Source: Phaeobacter sp. 22II1-1F12B
GTDB taxonomy: Bacteria > Pseudomonadota > Alphaproteobacteria > Rhodobacterales > Rhodobacteraceae
DNA: 64,000 nt
Direction: 5' to 3'
NCBI RefSeq assembly: GCF_002210165.1
Contig: NZ_AQQP01000005.1
Span: 343,026-407,025, forward strand
Part shown: positions 37,580-46,967 of the stretch, in pieces
Numbering within the stretch: the stretch's first letter is position 1
How the letters are laid out: every line of letters begins with the position of its first letter
Notes under the pieces: model-generated
The model's database searches: none
Told to the model about the DNA's origin: nothing
The model's input: the letters and a program-made list of their open reading frames with translations, nothing else
Program-made: the position numbers and the translations under genes

Positions 37580-39616
37580 TCAGGCGAGGAAGCTGAAATC
37601 ATCCGCGCCGAATTGATCAAGGCTCTGGTTCTCGAAGATCATCGTGCCACTATCGAGTTCGAGCACGACATCGTCGCCAACCTGGCTCAGGTGGTCCTTG
37701 AGTTCCGCAAAGTTCGCGGCATCAATGCCGATCTGGACGCTATCGACACCCTGTTCGAAATCCGCGACACGGTCCGTGCCAGCGCTGAAGACAAACACAT
37801 CTTCACCTTCGCCACCGATCAGCACATCGTCACCGCTGCCGCCGTTCAGGACGTCATTGCCCGAGCCGCCAACCAGGCGGTCATTGGTGTTACCGCCGGT
37901 GATGACGTCATCGCCTTCGCCACCGTCGAGGTACAGCTTGGCCTTTTCCCACAGGTCCTCGGTCGCCGTGATGATATCGTTACCGGCACCGCCGTTGATT
38001 TCGATCTTTTCGGTCTTGGAGATGTCGAGCGTGAACTGACCGAAATTGGTGCGGGCAAAGTCAAAGGATTTGCCATCGCCGGAGAGTTCAAAGACATCGT
38101 CGATGCCCGAGCCGTTGACGACAGCGGTATCCTTGCCCTTGCCACCATTCATGATGTCCGAGCCGTCGCCGTTGTTCCAGATCATCGTATCGCGGCCACC
38201 ACCACCTTTCATGATGTCGGCGCCCTTGAAGCCGACAAGAACGTCGTTACCGCCATTGCCTTTCAGCACGTCATTGCCGTCGCCGCCGGTGATCTGGTCA
38301 TTCCCGGCGCCGCCAAAGAGTTTCAGGTCGATGAGGTCCTGAAGCCCTTCGCCGCCGGTGATGACGTCATCGCCACCCTGACCGCGCACCACCAGTTTTT
38401 CAGTGTTCGAGATGTCGAGGGTGAACTCACCGAAATTGGTGCGGGCGAAATCGACCGTGCCATCTTCGCCGGCCTTGATCTCAAAGACATCGCCGCCGCC
38501 GTCGGAGCCATTGACCACGGCTTTGTCCTTGCCCTTGCCACCATCCATGATGTCGGAGCCGTCACCGTTGTTCCAGACCATCGTGTCGCGACCGGCACCA
38601 CCAAGCATGGTGTCGTTGCCCCGGAAACCGAACAGAACGTCATTACCTTCGCCGCCATCAAGAACGTCGTCGCCATCACCGCCGGTGATCCTGTCGTTGC
38701 CTGCGCCACCGTTCAGTTCGAGCTTGATCAGATCGGCAAGGCCTTCGGCACCGGTGATGATATCGTCACCGCCGCCACCGTTGACTTCCATCACTTCGGT
38801 GGTGCCGATATCCAGCGAGAACGGCCCGAAATTCACACGTTCAAAGCGGACGCGGCCGTCTTCACCTGCGGTGATTTCGAATTCGTCGCCGGCCGTGTCA
38901 GAACCGTTGGCAACCGCGGTATCATGGCCTTCGCCGCCCTCCATGACGTCGGATCCATCACCGTTGTTCCAGATCATGCGGTCGTTACCCGCGCCGCCAT
39001 CCATCAGGTCAGCGCCCCGGAAACCGACGAGCACGTCATCGCCTTCGTCGCCGAACAGCTTGTCGTCGCCGTCCCCGCCGGTGATCTTGTCATTACCTTC
39101 ACCACCGTAAACCTTGAGTTTGATGAGATCGGCCAGACCTTCGCCACCGGTGATGATGTCGTCGCCACCGCCGCCATTCACGACGAGCTTTTCGGTCGAT
39201 CCGATATCAAGCGAGAATTGCCCGAAATTGACCCGTTCAAACAGCACGCGACCATTTTCGCCCGCGCCGATTTCAAATTCATCGCCCGCAGTATCCGACC
39301 CGTTGGCTTCGGCGGTGTCATAATCTTCGCCACCTTCCATGATGTCGGAGCCATCGCCGTTGTTCCAGATCATCCGGTCGTTGCCAGCGCCGCCAGCCAT
39401 CGTGTCGTTGCCCCGGTCGCCGATCAGGACGTCATCGCCCTCTTCGCCAAGCAGCGTGTCTTCGCCATCGCCGCCATTCACCTTGTCATCGCCGCCACCG
39501 GCAAGGACGAGGTCATTGCCTTCAAGCGCGTCGATAGCTTCGGGCAGTTCATTGCCGAGGATCAGATCGTCACCGTCGGTGGCGCCTTCGGGATTTGTCA
39601 CATTAAAATCGGTCAT
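37580..39616 (-). CDS. RTX-type calcium-binding repeat protein with 132-residue modules
   Basis: Secreted protein of 678 aa. The start at 39616 (MTDFNVTNPEG) is preceded by GGAG at 8 bases. Nonapeptide GGxGxD repeats open each of four 132-residue modules (RMIWNNGDGSD, a beta segment ending FSLDIG, then GGGGDDIITG). The C-terminal 60 residues (EGEDVFVFSAGTDRVADFEQGVDSVQI, then a hydrophobic tail LDQFGADDFSFLA) look like a type I secretion signal. There is no enzymatic motif. A calcium-stabilised structural or adhesive surface protein is likely. It lies beside the ECF/anti-sigma/subtilase locus but has its own start and terminator. Confidence 0.82.
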   Translation of the reverse strand: MTDFNVTNPEGATDGDDLILGNELPEAIDALEGNDLVLAGGGDDKVNGGDGEDTLLGEEGDDVLIGDRGNDTMAGGAGNDRMIWNNGDGSDIMEGGEDYDTAEANGSDTAGDEFEIGAGENGRVLFERVNFGQFSLDIGSTEKLVVNGGGGDDIITGGEGLADLIKLKVYGGEGNDKITGGDGDDKLFGDEGDDVLVGFRGADLMDGGAGNDRMIWNNGDGSDVMEGGEGHDTAVANGSDTAGDEFEITAGEDGRVRFERVNFGPFSLDIGTTEVMEVNGGGGDDIITGAEGLADLIKLELNGGAGNDRITGGDGDDVLDGGEGNDVLFGFRGNDTMLGGAGRDTMVWNNGDGSDIMDGGKGKDKAVVNGSDGGGDVFEIKAGEDGTVDFARTNFGEFTLDISNTEKLVVRGQGGDDVITGGEGLQDLIDLKLFGGAGNDQITGGDGNDVLKGNGGNDVLVGFKGADIMKGGGGRDTMIWNNGDGSDIMNGGKGKDTAVVNGSGIDDVFELSGDGKSFDFARTNFGQFTLDISKTEKIEINGGAGNDIITATEDLWEKAKLYLDGGEGDDVITGGNTNDRLVGGSGNDVLNGGSGDDVLIGGEGEDVFVFSAGTDRVADFEQGVDSVQIGIDAANFAELKDHLSQVGDDVVLELDSGTMIFENQSLDQFGADDFSFLA

Positions 39617-39769
39617 CTCTAAATCTCCATTTCGAGGCTGCAATACGCCTTTCTGACGTCGCTGATCCTCGGTCGTTCGGGCCGGCGCTTTGGTTCAAAA
39701 AAATTTTGCCGGTTGAAAATCATCTGCTGGAAAAAGCGGGCGCGCCGCAGGATGGGCGCGCCCTGTCGA

Positions 39770-40126
39770 TCACTTGACCACGTGCCAGACACCGCCGACG
39801 CCGTCGCCGGTCATGTCACCGGGCTTGGCATCGCCCGCCCATGTGTAAAGCGGCATGCCCTTGTAGGCCCACTGGGCCGAGCCATCGCGGCGGCTGACGA
39901 TGGTAAAGTCACCATTGGCAGCTGCCCCGTCCTTAGCGACAACCGGCGGCCAACTGGCGGCGCAGCCGTCGTAGCAATTGCTGGTGCCGTTCGTATCCTT
40001 ATCGAAGGTGTAGACGGTCATGCCGCTGTCATCGACAAGCACATCGGCATCGGACATTGCCGGGGCTGCAAGAGAGGTCTGGGCGAGCAAAACGAAAACC
40101 GCGCCCGAGGTGAAAACCTTGAACAT
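39770..40126 (-). CDS. Small secreted protein with COG4315-type repeats
   Basis: 118 aa with a signal peptide cut near SLAAPA. It resembles the COG4315 family of secreted proteins with conserved Y-x-[FWY]-x-x-D motifs: VYTFDKD in the first half and LYTWAGD in the second, with CYDGCAASWPPV between. The function is unknown. Some members are annotated as lipoproteins, but this one lacks a lipobox cysteine. It is divergent from the DctP gene across a 358-bp region. Confidence 0.75.
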   Translation of the reverse strand: MFKVFTSGAVFVLLAQTSLAAPAMSDADVLVDDSGMTVYTFDKDTNGTSNCYDGCAASWPPVVAKDGAAANGDFTIVSRRDGSAQWAYKGMPLYTWAGDAKPGDMTGDGVGGVWHVVK

Positions 40127-40484
40127 AATTGAACTCCTAAGATCACTTGACCGGTCCTCGACCGGTTTCTGGCATCGGCGGGCGTGAACCGGGTTTCAGC
40201 CGTTTGCGTGCCCTGCCCGATGCGGGGCGACTGATCTTTGCCTTGCGTTGTGGCAAGCGTTGTCACCCGCGTTGTAGTAGGCTCGCGCAAGCGTTGTTTT
40301 ATCGATTGGCATGACACCGGGGAGCGTGTGGCGCGCCGCTCGGATGCGGTCGAAGGGGGCACGACAGCCCTGTATTTCCTGCCTCGCGCAGAACTGATCG
40401 GTCCCCTGAAATTACCGGCGATCGCCTCTTGGTTCTCCCCGCATGGTAGGACATAAGGGCACCGTGTTAACCGGAGGAGTACAC
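40127..40484. other. Divergent promoter region with GCGTTGT direct repeats
   Basis: Region of 358 bases with no credible gene. It contains four direct copies of GCGTTGT at 40245, 40257, 40269 and 40291, two of them within a longer CAAGCGTTGT. Near 40150 two GACCGGT copies can form a hairpin just upstream of the small secreted protein gene. A good ribosome site (GGAGGAG) precedes the DctP start. Confidence 0.6.
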
Positions 40485-41471
40485 ATGAGTTTCTTCAAAA
40501 TTCGGACCATCGCCCTGACAGCCGCCTTCGCTGGTATCGCGGGCACGGCTGCGTTTGCGCAGACCGAGGTCAAGATCGGCTATGCCCTGGCACCGACATC
40601 GCATTACGGCGTCGCGGCCCAGAAATGGCAGGAAATCGTCGAAGCCGAAACCGATGGCAAATTCGCGTTCCGCCACTTCCCCTCCTCGGGTCTGGGCGGC
40701 GAACGCGAAGTCGTCGAAGGTCTTCAGATCGGTACGGTCGAGGCAACCATCGTTTCGACGGGCACCCTGTCGAACTTTGTTCCCGAAACGGGTGTAACCG
40801 ACATTCCCTTCCTGTTCCGTGACCTTGGCCATGCGCGTCGCGTTCTGGACGGTCCGATCGGGCAGGATATCCTGTCGAAATTCGACGATGCCGGGCTGGT
40901 TGCGCTGGCATGGGGCGAACAGGGTTTCCGCCACATCACCAATAACCGCAACGCGATCCACACCCCCGACGACGTCGCGGGCATGAAGCTGCGGACCATG
41001 GAAAACCCCGTCCACCTCGCCGCTTTCAACGCGCTGGGTGCGGCCCCAACCCCGATGGCATGGCCCGAAGTGATCAGCTCGCTTCAGCAGGGAACCATCG
41101 ATGGGCAGGAAAACCCGCTTTCGGTGATCGTGTCCGTGAAACTGGACGAAGTGCAGGAATACCTGACCCTCTCCGGTCACGTCTATTCGCCCGCCATGCT
41201 GCTGGTTTCCCGTCCGTTCTGGGAAGGTCTGAGCGACGAGGACAAGGCGGCGTTTGAAAAAGGCGCGACCGAAGCGGTTACCGCCATGCGCGCCTTTGTC
41301 GACGATGTCGAACAGAGCGGTGTCGAAACGCTGAAAGAGCGTGGCATGGAAGTGAACGAGCTTTCCGCCGACGAAAAGGCCGCGTTCCGCGCATCTGTCG
41401 AAGAAGCCTATGAAGGATATTACGACCAGTACGGCCAAGAGCTGATCGACAGCATCGCCGCTACCGAGTAA
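40485..41471 (+). CDS. dctP: TRAP transporter substrate-binding protein (DctP family)
   Basis: 328 aa periplasmic binding protein, signal peptide cut near AAFAQT. The start at 40485 follows GGAGGAG at 7 bases. DctP-family residues include the helix with LKLRTMENPVHLAAFNALGAAPTPM (KLRTM with the ligand-clamping Arg) and LQQGTIDGQENPLS. Ligands are usually C4-dicarboxylates or other organic acids, and the specific one is not readable. A terminator-like hairpin separates it from the two membrane subunits. Confidence 0.92.
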   Translation: MSFFKIRTIALTAAFAGIAGTAAFAQTEVKIGYALAPTSHYGVAAQKWQEIVEAETDGKFAFRHFPSSGLGGEREVVEGLQIGTVEATIVSTGTLSNFVPETGVTDIPFLFRDLGHARRVLDGPIGQDILSKFDDAGLVALAWGEQGFRHITNNRNAIHTPDDVAGMKLRTMENPVHLAAFNALGAAPTPMAWPEVISSLQQGTIDGQENPLSVIVSVKLDEVQEYLTLSGHVYSPAMLLVSRPFWEGLSDEDKAAFEKGATEAVTAMRAFVDDVEQSGVETLKERGMEVNELSADEKAAFRASVEEAYEGYYDQYGQELIDSIAATE

Positions 41472-41487
41472 TCCACACGTCCCGAAG

Positions 41488-41521
41488 CGGACCGGCGTTC
41501 CTGACGCCGGTCCGTCTTTTT
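41488..41521 (+). terminator. Attenuating terminator between dctP and dctQ
   Basis: Eleven-bp perfect stem CGGACCGGCGT / ACGCCGGTCCG with a 5-nt loop, then TCTTTTT. Because dctQ and dctM follow on the same strand without an obvious new promoter, it probably works as a partial terminator that keeps binding-protein mRNA in excess. Confidence 0.85.
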
Positions 41522-41534
41522 CGCGAGAGGGATC

Positions 41535-42053
41535 ATGCACAGAGCTGAACGTGTTTTCGTGGCAGTGAATGCCGCCGTGGTCATTGGTTGCCTTGCCGCG
41601 ATGGCGCTGATCGTCGGTGCGAACATCGCGCTGCGCTACACCACGAACCATTCGCTTTCATGGTCCGACGAAGCCGCCCGCTACCTGATGATCTGGATGA
41701 CGTTCCTTGGCGCCGGGCTGGCCCTGCGCACTGGCGGTCATGTCGCGATCTCGAACCTTCAGGATCTGATCAACACCCGCAAGCAGATGATCCTGCGCGG
41801 CATCATCCTTTTGATCCTGCTAGTCTTTTTCGTCTACATGGTACAGGTCGGCTGGGAATACATGCAGCGCAGCCAGTACCAGAAGACACCAGCGCTGCGA
41901 CTGTCATTTCAATACATATATGCCGCGATGCCCGTCGGCTTTGCCCTGATGATCGTGCATCTTCTGCTGATGGCGCGGGCCTTTATCACGGCGGGCACCT
42001 ATCGCGGCCTTGACGGGAGCGCGGATGCGCAGCCGGGGGCCGCCAATGGTTGA
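41535..42053 (+). CDS. dctQ: TRAP transporter small permease (DctQ)
   Basis: 172 aa with four hydrophobic helices. DctQ-family features include the WSDEAARYLMIWMTFLGAGLALRTGGHVAI segment. It works with the DctM subunit that overlaps its 3' end by 8 bp. Confidence 0.9.
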   Translation: MHRAERVFVAVNAAVVIGCLAAMALIVGANIALRYTTNHSLSWSDEAARYLMIWMTFLGAGLALRTGGHVAISNLQDLINTRKQMILRGIILLILLVFFVYMVQVGWEYMQRSQYQKTPALRLSFQYIYAAMPVGFALMIVHLLLMARAFITAGTYRGLDGSADAQPGAANG

Positions 42054-43329
42054 GATCCTCTTTATCGCCCTGTTCGGCCTGATGGTGCTGGGCGTTCCCG
42101 TCGCTTTCGCGATGGCCATTTCCGTCTTTCTGGCGCTGAGCCTTGGCAGCAGCTATCCGAACATTGTCGTGGTCAAAGAGATGTTCGCCGGGCTCGACAG
42201 TTTTCCACTGCTTGCCGTGCCGTTCTTTATCCTCGCTGCCGAAATCATGACCGGCGGCGCCATTACTGCAACGCTGCTGCGCTTTGCCTCGCAATTCGTC
42301 GGCCACCTGCGCGGCGGGCTTGGCTATGCCAACGTGATCTCCTCGACCATGTTTGCCGGCATTTCAGGGTCTGCCCTTGCCGATGCCGCCGGGCCGGGCG
42401 CGATGATGGTGAGGATGATGGAAAAGGGCGGCTATGACAAATCCTATGCCGGCGCCCTGACCATTTCGAGCGCGGTGATCGGGCCGATCATCCCGCCGTC
42501 AATCGTGATGATCATCTACGCGCTGCAGGACGAAGAAGTCTCGGTCGGTTCGCTGTTCATGGCGGGCGTTATCCCGGGTCTGCTGCTTGCCATCGGCAAC
42601 CTTTTGGCGAATTGGTATGTCAGCCGCAAGCGTGACTACCGAAGCGACGCCCCGCGACCATCGGGCCGCGAGATGGTGAAAACTAGCATTATCGCAATGC
42701 CCGCGATTGGATTGATCGTTTTGATCATCGGCGGCATTCGTGGCGGTATCTTTACCCCGACCGAAGCCTCTGTGATCGCGGTGTTCTATGCGCTGTTCTG
42801 CGGCATGGTGATCTACCGGTCGCTTCGGCTTCGCGATCTGCCCGCGATCATCCTGCGCGCCGCGCTGGTCAGCTGCGCCGTCCTGCTGATCCTTGGCGCG
42901 GCCCGTGCCTTTGCCTGGGTTCTGATCATCGAGGGTATTCCGCAGTTCCTTGCCGAGACGATCATCAGCTGGGATCTGGCTCCGCTGGCGTTCTTGCTGG
43001 CAGTCAACGTGCTGTTGCTGGCCTTTGGCCTGTTCATGGACCCCCTGCCCGGCGTCATGATCCTTGTCCCGATCCTTGCGCCCATCAGCCATGCGCTTGG
43101 CATTGCGCCGGATCAGTTTGCCATCGTGGTGATCGTGAACCTGACACTTGGGCTGATTACGCCTCCGGTGGGTAGCCTGATCTTTGTGGTATCCTCGACC
43201 GTAGGTTTAAAACCCTCGGTCCTGATCAAGCAGATGCCGCCGTTCTTTCTTGCCAACTTCATCGTCCTGATGATGCTGACATTCCTTCCGGCCCTCTCGA
43301 CATGGCTGCCCAGGATCAGCGGTTTCTAG
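42046..43329 (+). CDS. dctM: TRAP transporter large permease (DctM)
   Basis: 427 aa with about 12 helices. I take the start at 42046 (MVEILFIALFG), overlapping dctQ. DctM family landmarks are GLDSFPLLAVPFFILAAEIM, MFAGISGSALADAAGPGAMM, ISSAVIGPIIPPSIVMIIYA and the C-terminal NLTLGLITPPVGSLIFVVSS. It forms the sodium-driven channel with DctQ for the compound bound by the upstream DctP. Confidence 0.94.
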   Translation: MVEILFIALFGLMVLGVPVAFAMAISVFLALSLGSSYPNIVVVKEMFAGLDSFPLLAVPFFILAAEIMTGGAITATLLRFASQFVGHLRGGLGYANVISSTMFAGISGSALADAAGPGAMMVRMMEKGGYDKSYAGALTISSAVIGPIIPPSIVMIIYALQDEEVSVGSLFMAGVIPGLLLAIGNLLANWYVSRKRDYRSDAPRPSGREMVKTSIIAMPAIGLIVLIIGGIRGGIFTPTEASVIAVFYALFCGMVIYRSLRLRDLPAIILRAALVSCAVLLILGAARAFAWVLIIEGIPQFLAETIISWDLAPLAFLLAVNVLLLAFGLFMDPLPGVMILVPILAPISHALGIAPDQFAIVVIVNLTLGLITPPVGSLIFVVSSTVGLKPSVLIKQMPPFFLANFIVLMMLTFLPALSTWLPRISGF

Positions 43330-43616
43330 AATTCGACACCTGCAACCGGCGCCTTTCCGCCGCTTGAGGGTGCCGTTTGGCGTAATTTAAGAGCAGTTGC
43401 GTTGCCGGCATTTGCAGGCGCGGCGAAAAATGCTGAAATGCGTGCGACAAGCTGTTATGTTTTTCGGTGTAAGATTGAATAACCCTATCAAGACAACGAC
43501 TTGCAGCCCGTTCAGGGCAATTGAATACTTGTATCAAGACCAATTTTACGACCTGTTTCTGCATAGCGGAAACCAATTCGACGAATATGTGAACGATTGA
43601 ATTTTGGAGTTAGAGT

Positions 43617-45020
43617 ATGCGCCTGCGTCTCGATATTGCCGTACTATTCGCTTTTTCCGCAGCCGCGTTTCTTCTTTATATCCAGATATGGGCCTTTTCG
43701 ACGACAGGCGCTGATACTCTTTCTCTCCTTGGCGTGCGCGAGGAATTGTCGGACCTGAAATCGCTGCTTTCTGCAAAGATATTGGCGACGACGCCCGAAT
43801 TCCTTGCGGGTCCCTACTGGCGCCCTCTTTCCAACGTTTTCTACTGGGTGGCTGGCGGCGTACGAGAGACTTGGGGGCTCACGCCGATTTTCGTTTTCGG
43901 CTTCCTGATGCACTGCCTGTTCGTGCTGCTGGGCACGATCCTTTTGACGCGGCTTGTCCCTGATATTCCCTGGCCAGTATTCGCGAGCCTGATCTTTGTC
44001 CATCCGATTGCCGCCGACATACTGGTCGCCATCGCCCGCTATCAGGACATTCTGGGCGCCATTCTGGCTATTGCCGCTGGCTGCATCCTTTTCACGAGAC
44101 AGCGCCTATGGCTTGCAATCGGTCTTGCTGCTAGCGCGCCGTTTTTCAAAGAGCTCTACCTTGTTGCGCCGCTTGCCATAGCAGCAGCTATATTCCTGGA
44201 TGACGTGATTTCACGCCGCCCGATCCGCTTTTCCTATGTTTTTGCCGGGATCGCGCTGGCGATGCTTGCGCTGTCCCTGCGCTTTGTTGCCGGAGTCGAA
44301 TTGCCGGGCGACGGCTCGATGGGCGGCACGCTTGGATTTCCCGCAAAGAAACTGGCCAAGACAATCCTCGTGCTGTTCGTGCCGACGCCCTATTCCTATG
44401 TCTCAGGCCTCATGGCCATCTGCGCCTTTGCCGCCGCCATCTATGCCTATGTCCGCAGGCGCCCGAGTGCGGCAAACCTTATCACGCCGACCGGCCGCCT
44501 TGCGGCGCTTTATCTCGGGTTTCTTTTTGTTGGCATGTTCATGGTCATGATCATCGTACAGCAAATGCCGTTGCGCTCGGCGTATCTGCTGGTCATTCCC
44601 GCCATCTACCTTATCGCCCTGACGTTGAAATGGCTTGTTCCGTCTTTGGCTGTACGGAATTCCATCACGATCGGATTGGCATTTCTTTTCACCGCCAATT
44701 CCGCATTCGTTCTTCACGACTGGAAAACCTGCGACGATGTCTGGAAAGATCTGCGCTCGACAATCGAAAAGGCAGGGCCAGAACCGCTGAAGATACAACG
44801 CACCAACATCTACTACGAGAAAAATTACCTTTCGACGGATCCTTCGTGTTTCATGCCCTATACGATAAACCCGCTGGAGCGGGATTATTCCAAAGTAGAC
44901 GTATCAAGCGATATGTCCGGCCATGTGGAAATCAATGACGCGGCGGTTGAATGGGATCCGGAAGAACGGTTGATCAGCTTTACCTCGCGGCAACGGCTTA
45001 CTGCCAGTAGCACCGACTGA
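43617..45020 (+). CDS. Polytopic membrane protein, GT-C glycosyltransferase-like
   Basis: 467 aa with about 10-11 hydrophobic helices and a short soluble C-terminus. The early loop after helix 1 holds YWRPLSN (residues 68-73), and residues 129-145 read HPIAADILVAIARYQDI. This H-P...R-x-x-D pattern recalls the TMTC/PMT-type mannosyltransferase families (GT-C fold), which use lipid-linked sugar donors. The DxD/ExE acidic motif expected in the first lumenal loop is only weakly present (REELSD). The gene stands alone between two TRAP cassettes and its flanks look more AT-rich than their surroundings. Function unknown; the GT-C call is tentative. Confidence 0.55.
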   Translation: MRLRLDIAVLFAFSAAAFLLYIQIWAFSTTGADTLSLLGVREELSDLKSLLSAKILATTPEFLAGPYWRPLSNVFYWVAGGVRETWGLTPIFVFGFLMHCLFVLLGTILLTRLVPDIPWPVFASLIFVHPIAADILVAIARYQDILGAILAIAAGCILFTRQRLWLAIGLAASAPFFKELYLVAPLAIAAAIFLDDVISRRPIRFSYVFAGIALAMLALSLRFVAGVELPGDGSMGGTLGFPAKKLAKTILVLFVPTPYSYVSGLMAICAFAAAIYAYVRRRPSAANLITPTGRLAALYLGFLFVGMFMVMIIVQQMPLRSAYLLVIPAIYLIALTLKWLVPSLAVRNSITIGLAFLFTANSAFVLHDWKTCDDVWKDLRSTIEKAGPEPLKIQRTNIYYEKNYLSTDPSCFMPYTINPLERDYSKVDVSSDMSGHVEINDAAVEWDPEERLISFTSRQRLTASSTD

Positions 45021-45097
45021 AATACATCTTCCATGGCTACGAACCGGCGGTATTTCCCGCCCGTCCTTAAACTTCGTCAAATCACCCGAACGTTGCC

Positions 45098-46441
45098 CTA
45101 CCCGAATGCGGATTGGGGTAACCAGAGCGACAGGGCGGGCACCAAGAGCAAGAGGATCAGCACCAGCAGGTCAAGCGTCAGAAAGGCGGCAGCGCCTTTG
45201 AAGACTTCCGACAGGGTGACGGATCGTGGCGTGACGCTCTTGATGACAAAGATGTTCAGACCGATTGGCGGCGTGATCAAACCGATCTCGAGCAGCTTGA
45301 TGACGATCACGCCGAACCAGATCAGATCGACCCCATAGTTCGACATGATCGGCACCGTGAATGGCAGCGTCAGCACGAGGATGCCGATTGAATCGAGGAA
45401 CATGCCGATCACAAGGTAAAAGACCACGATGGCGATCATCACGAGGTAAAACGGCGGATCGAGGCTCTCGAGCCAGTCGAGCGCGAGCGGGGTGATGCGG
45501 GTCAGCGAAATGAACGCGGTGAACAGCTTGGCCGCAAGCGCCACCATAAAGATCATTGCCGTCTGGCGGACCGTCTCGGTGCCCGAGTCGATCAGTGCGC
45601 TCCAGTTCAGCTTTTTGCGTGCGAGGCCGATCAGGATCGCCACGACAAGGCTGACAGCGGCGGCTTCTGTGGGCGTGAAAATGCCCCAGTAGATGCCACC
45701 GACCACAATCAGAAACAGGACGCAGGCGGGCCATAGCCCCCGGATTGCGGCTGCGCGATCAACCGCTTCGTCGAACTGCTGACGCGGTGCGTGCTGCGGC
45801 TTGAGCATGCACCAGATCAGGATGGTCAGCAGAAAACCGACCAGCGACAAGAGACCGGGAATGACACCCGCAAGGAACAAACCGTTCACGGATTGCTCGG
45901 TAAAAATCGCATAGATCACGAAAAGCAGGCTTGGCGGGATCAGCGAACCGAGCGTTCCGCCAGCGGCGACCGACCCTGCCGCGAGCCTTGGATGATAGCC
46001 GTATTGCAGCATTTCGGGCACCGCGATCCGCCCCATCGCCGCGGCACAGGCCACGCTTGACCCGGTAATGGCCGAGAAACCGGCACAGCCTGAGACAGAG
46101 GCCATCGCAAGCCCGCCCGGAAGTTTCCGCAACAGGATGCGCAGCGACCTGTAAAGGTCCGTCGTGATCTCGGCATGATAGGCGACATGGCCCAGACCGA
46201 TGAACAACGGGATCATGCTGAGTGGGTAATTGTGCACGAAGGCGAATGTATTCGAACCGATCAGCCTCAGGGCCGGACGCATGCCGCCCAACAGGTTCAG
46301 ATCGCCGCCCGGACGCCATGAAAAGAACAGGAACAGACCCAACGCAGCACAGGCGCCGATGGCATAAGCGATAGGCACCCGCAGGGCGAGCAGGAGCAGA
46401 ACGGCAGCCACGACGCAGCCGGCGAGTAGTGTCGGTTCCAT
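45098..46441 (-). CDS. dctM: TRAP transporter large permease (DctM), second system
   Basis: 447 aa with about 12 helices and DctM landmarks (GCAGFSAITGSSVACAAAMG, LAAGSVAAGGTLGSLIPPSLLFVIYA, GVIVIKLLEIGLITPPIGLNIFVI). The start follows GGAGG. It is the last gene in a run that begins with the M29-like enzyme at 50785 and has its own binding protein and small permease just upstream. Confidence 0.94.
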   Translation of the reverse strand: MEPTLLAGCVVAAVLLLLALRVPIAYAIGACAALGLFLFFSWRPGGDLNLLGGMRPALRLIGSNTFAFVHNYPLSMIPLFIGLGHVAYHAEITTDLYRSLRILLRKLPGGLAMASVSGCAGFSAITGSSVACAAAMGRIAVPEMLQYGYHPRLAAGSVAAGGTLGSLIPPSLLFVIYAIFTEQSVNGLFLAGVIPGLLSLVGFLLTILIWCMLKPQHAPRQQFDEAVDRAAAIRGLWPACVLFLIVVGGIYWGIFTPTEAAAVSLVVAILIGLARKKLNWSALIDSGTETVRQTAMIFMVALAAKLFTAFISLTRITPLALDWLESLDPPFYLVMIAIVVFYLVIGMFLDSIGILVLTLPFTVPIMSNYGVDLIWFGVIVIKLLEIGLITPPIGLNIFVIKSVTPRSVTLSEVFKGAAAFLTLDLLVLILLLLVPALSLWLPQSAFG

Positions 46442-46453
46442 TGGGGCCTCCGG

Positions 46454-46957
46454 TCAGAAACTGCGGCGCAGATCGATAAGGAACATTACGACAAGTCGGA
46501 TCAGGAACACCGCCATACCGAAGAGAAACACGAAATGGCCAAGCCACATGGGAATGTTCAGAACACCGGAGTAGTAGTCCTGGCTTTCCCAGGCGCCCAG
46601 AGCATCACGATAAGCCGCATAGGACACCAGTGAGACGAAAACGATCCCGACCAGCTGTTCCAGCACGCCAAGCCGGTGCCGGCCACGTTTCGCCATCCAT
46701 TCGGTAAAGAGGTCGACGCTGATGTGATTACGCGTCGCGGTCACCACTCCCAGCGGCAGCAGGATCACCACCACCATCAGCTCTTTAACAAGCTGGATAT
46801 CGTCGGGGATGATCGCCCGACCGATCCATCGGCTGATCACGTTGAGCGTAATCAGCGCCGCCATCAGGAAAAGCCCGACGACGGCTATCTGGCCCAATGC
46901 CCGCTCCGCGCGTGTCGGCGAAACGGGGGCAAGCTCGTTCTCTGGTTGGGACACCAA
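46454..46957 (-). CDS. dctQ: TRAP transporter small permease (DctQ), second system
   Basis: 167 aa with four hydrophobic helices and a polar N-terminal extension of about 20 residues. The start is TTG at 46957 or GTG at 46954. A GGGAG lies at a suitable distance from either. The gaps to the binding-protein and DctM genes are 10 and 12 bp, so the three form one unit. Confidence 0.88.
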   Translation of the reverse strand: MVSQPENELAPVSPTRAERALGQIAVVGLFLMAALITLNVISRWIGRAIIPDDIQLVKELMVVVILLPLGVVTATRNHISVDLFTEWMAKRGRHRLGVLEQLVGIVFVSLVSYAAYRDALGAWESQDYYSGVLNIPMWLGHFVFLFGMAVFLIRLVVMFLIDLRRSF

Positions 46958-46967
46958 TTAGTCTCCC

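Noticed and set aside
37346..39622. Long plus-strand open frame (758 aa) opposite the modular RTX gene
   Set aside because: It mirrors the repeat structure of the minus-strand RTX gene, has no ribosome site or family motif, and is the usual antisense shadow of a GC-rich repeat gene.
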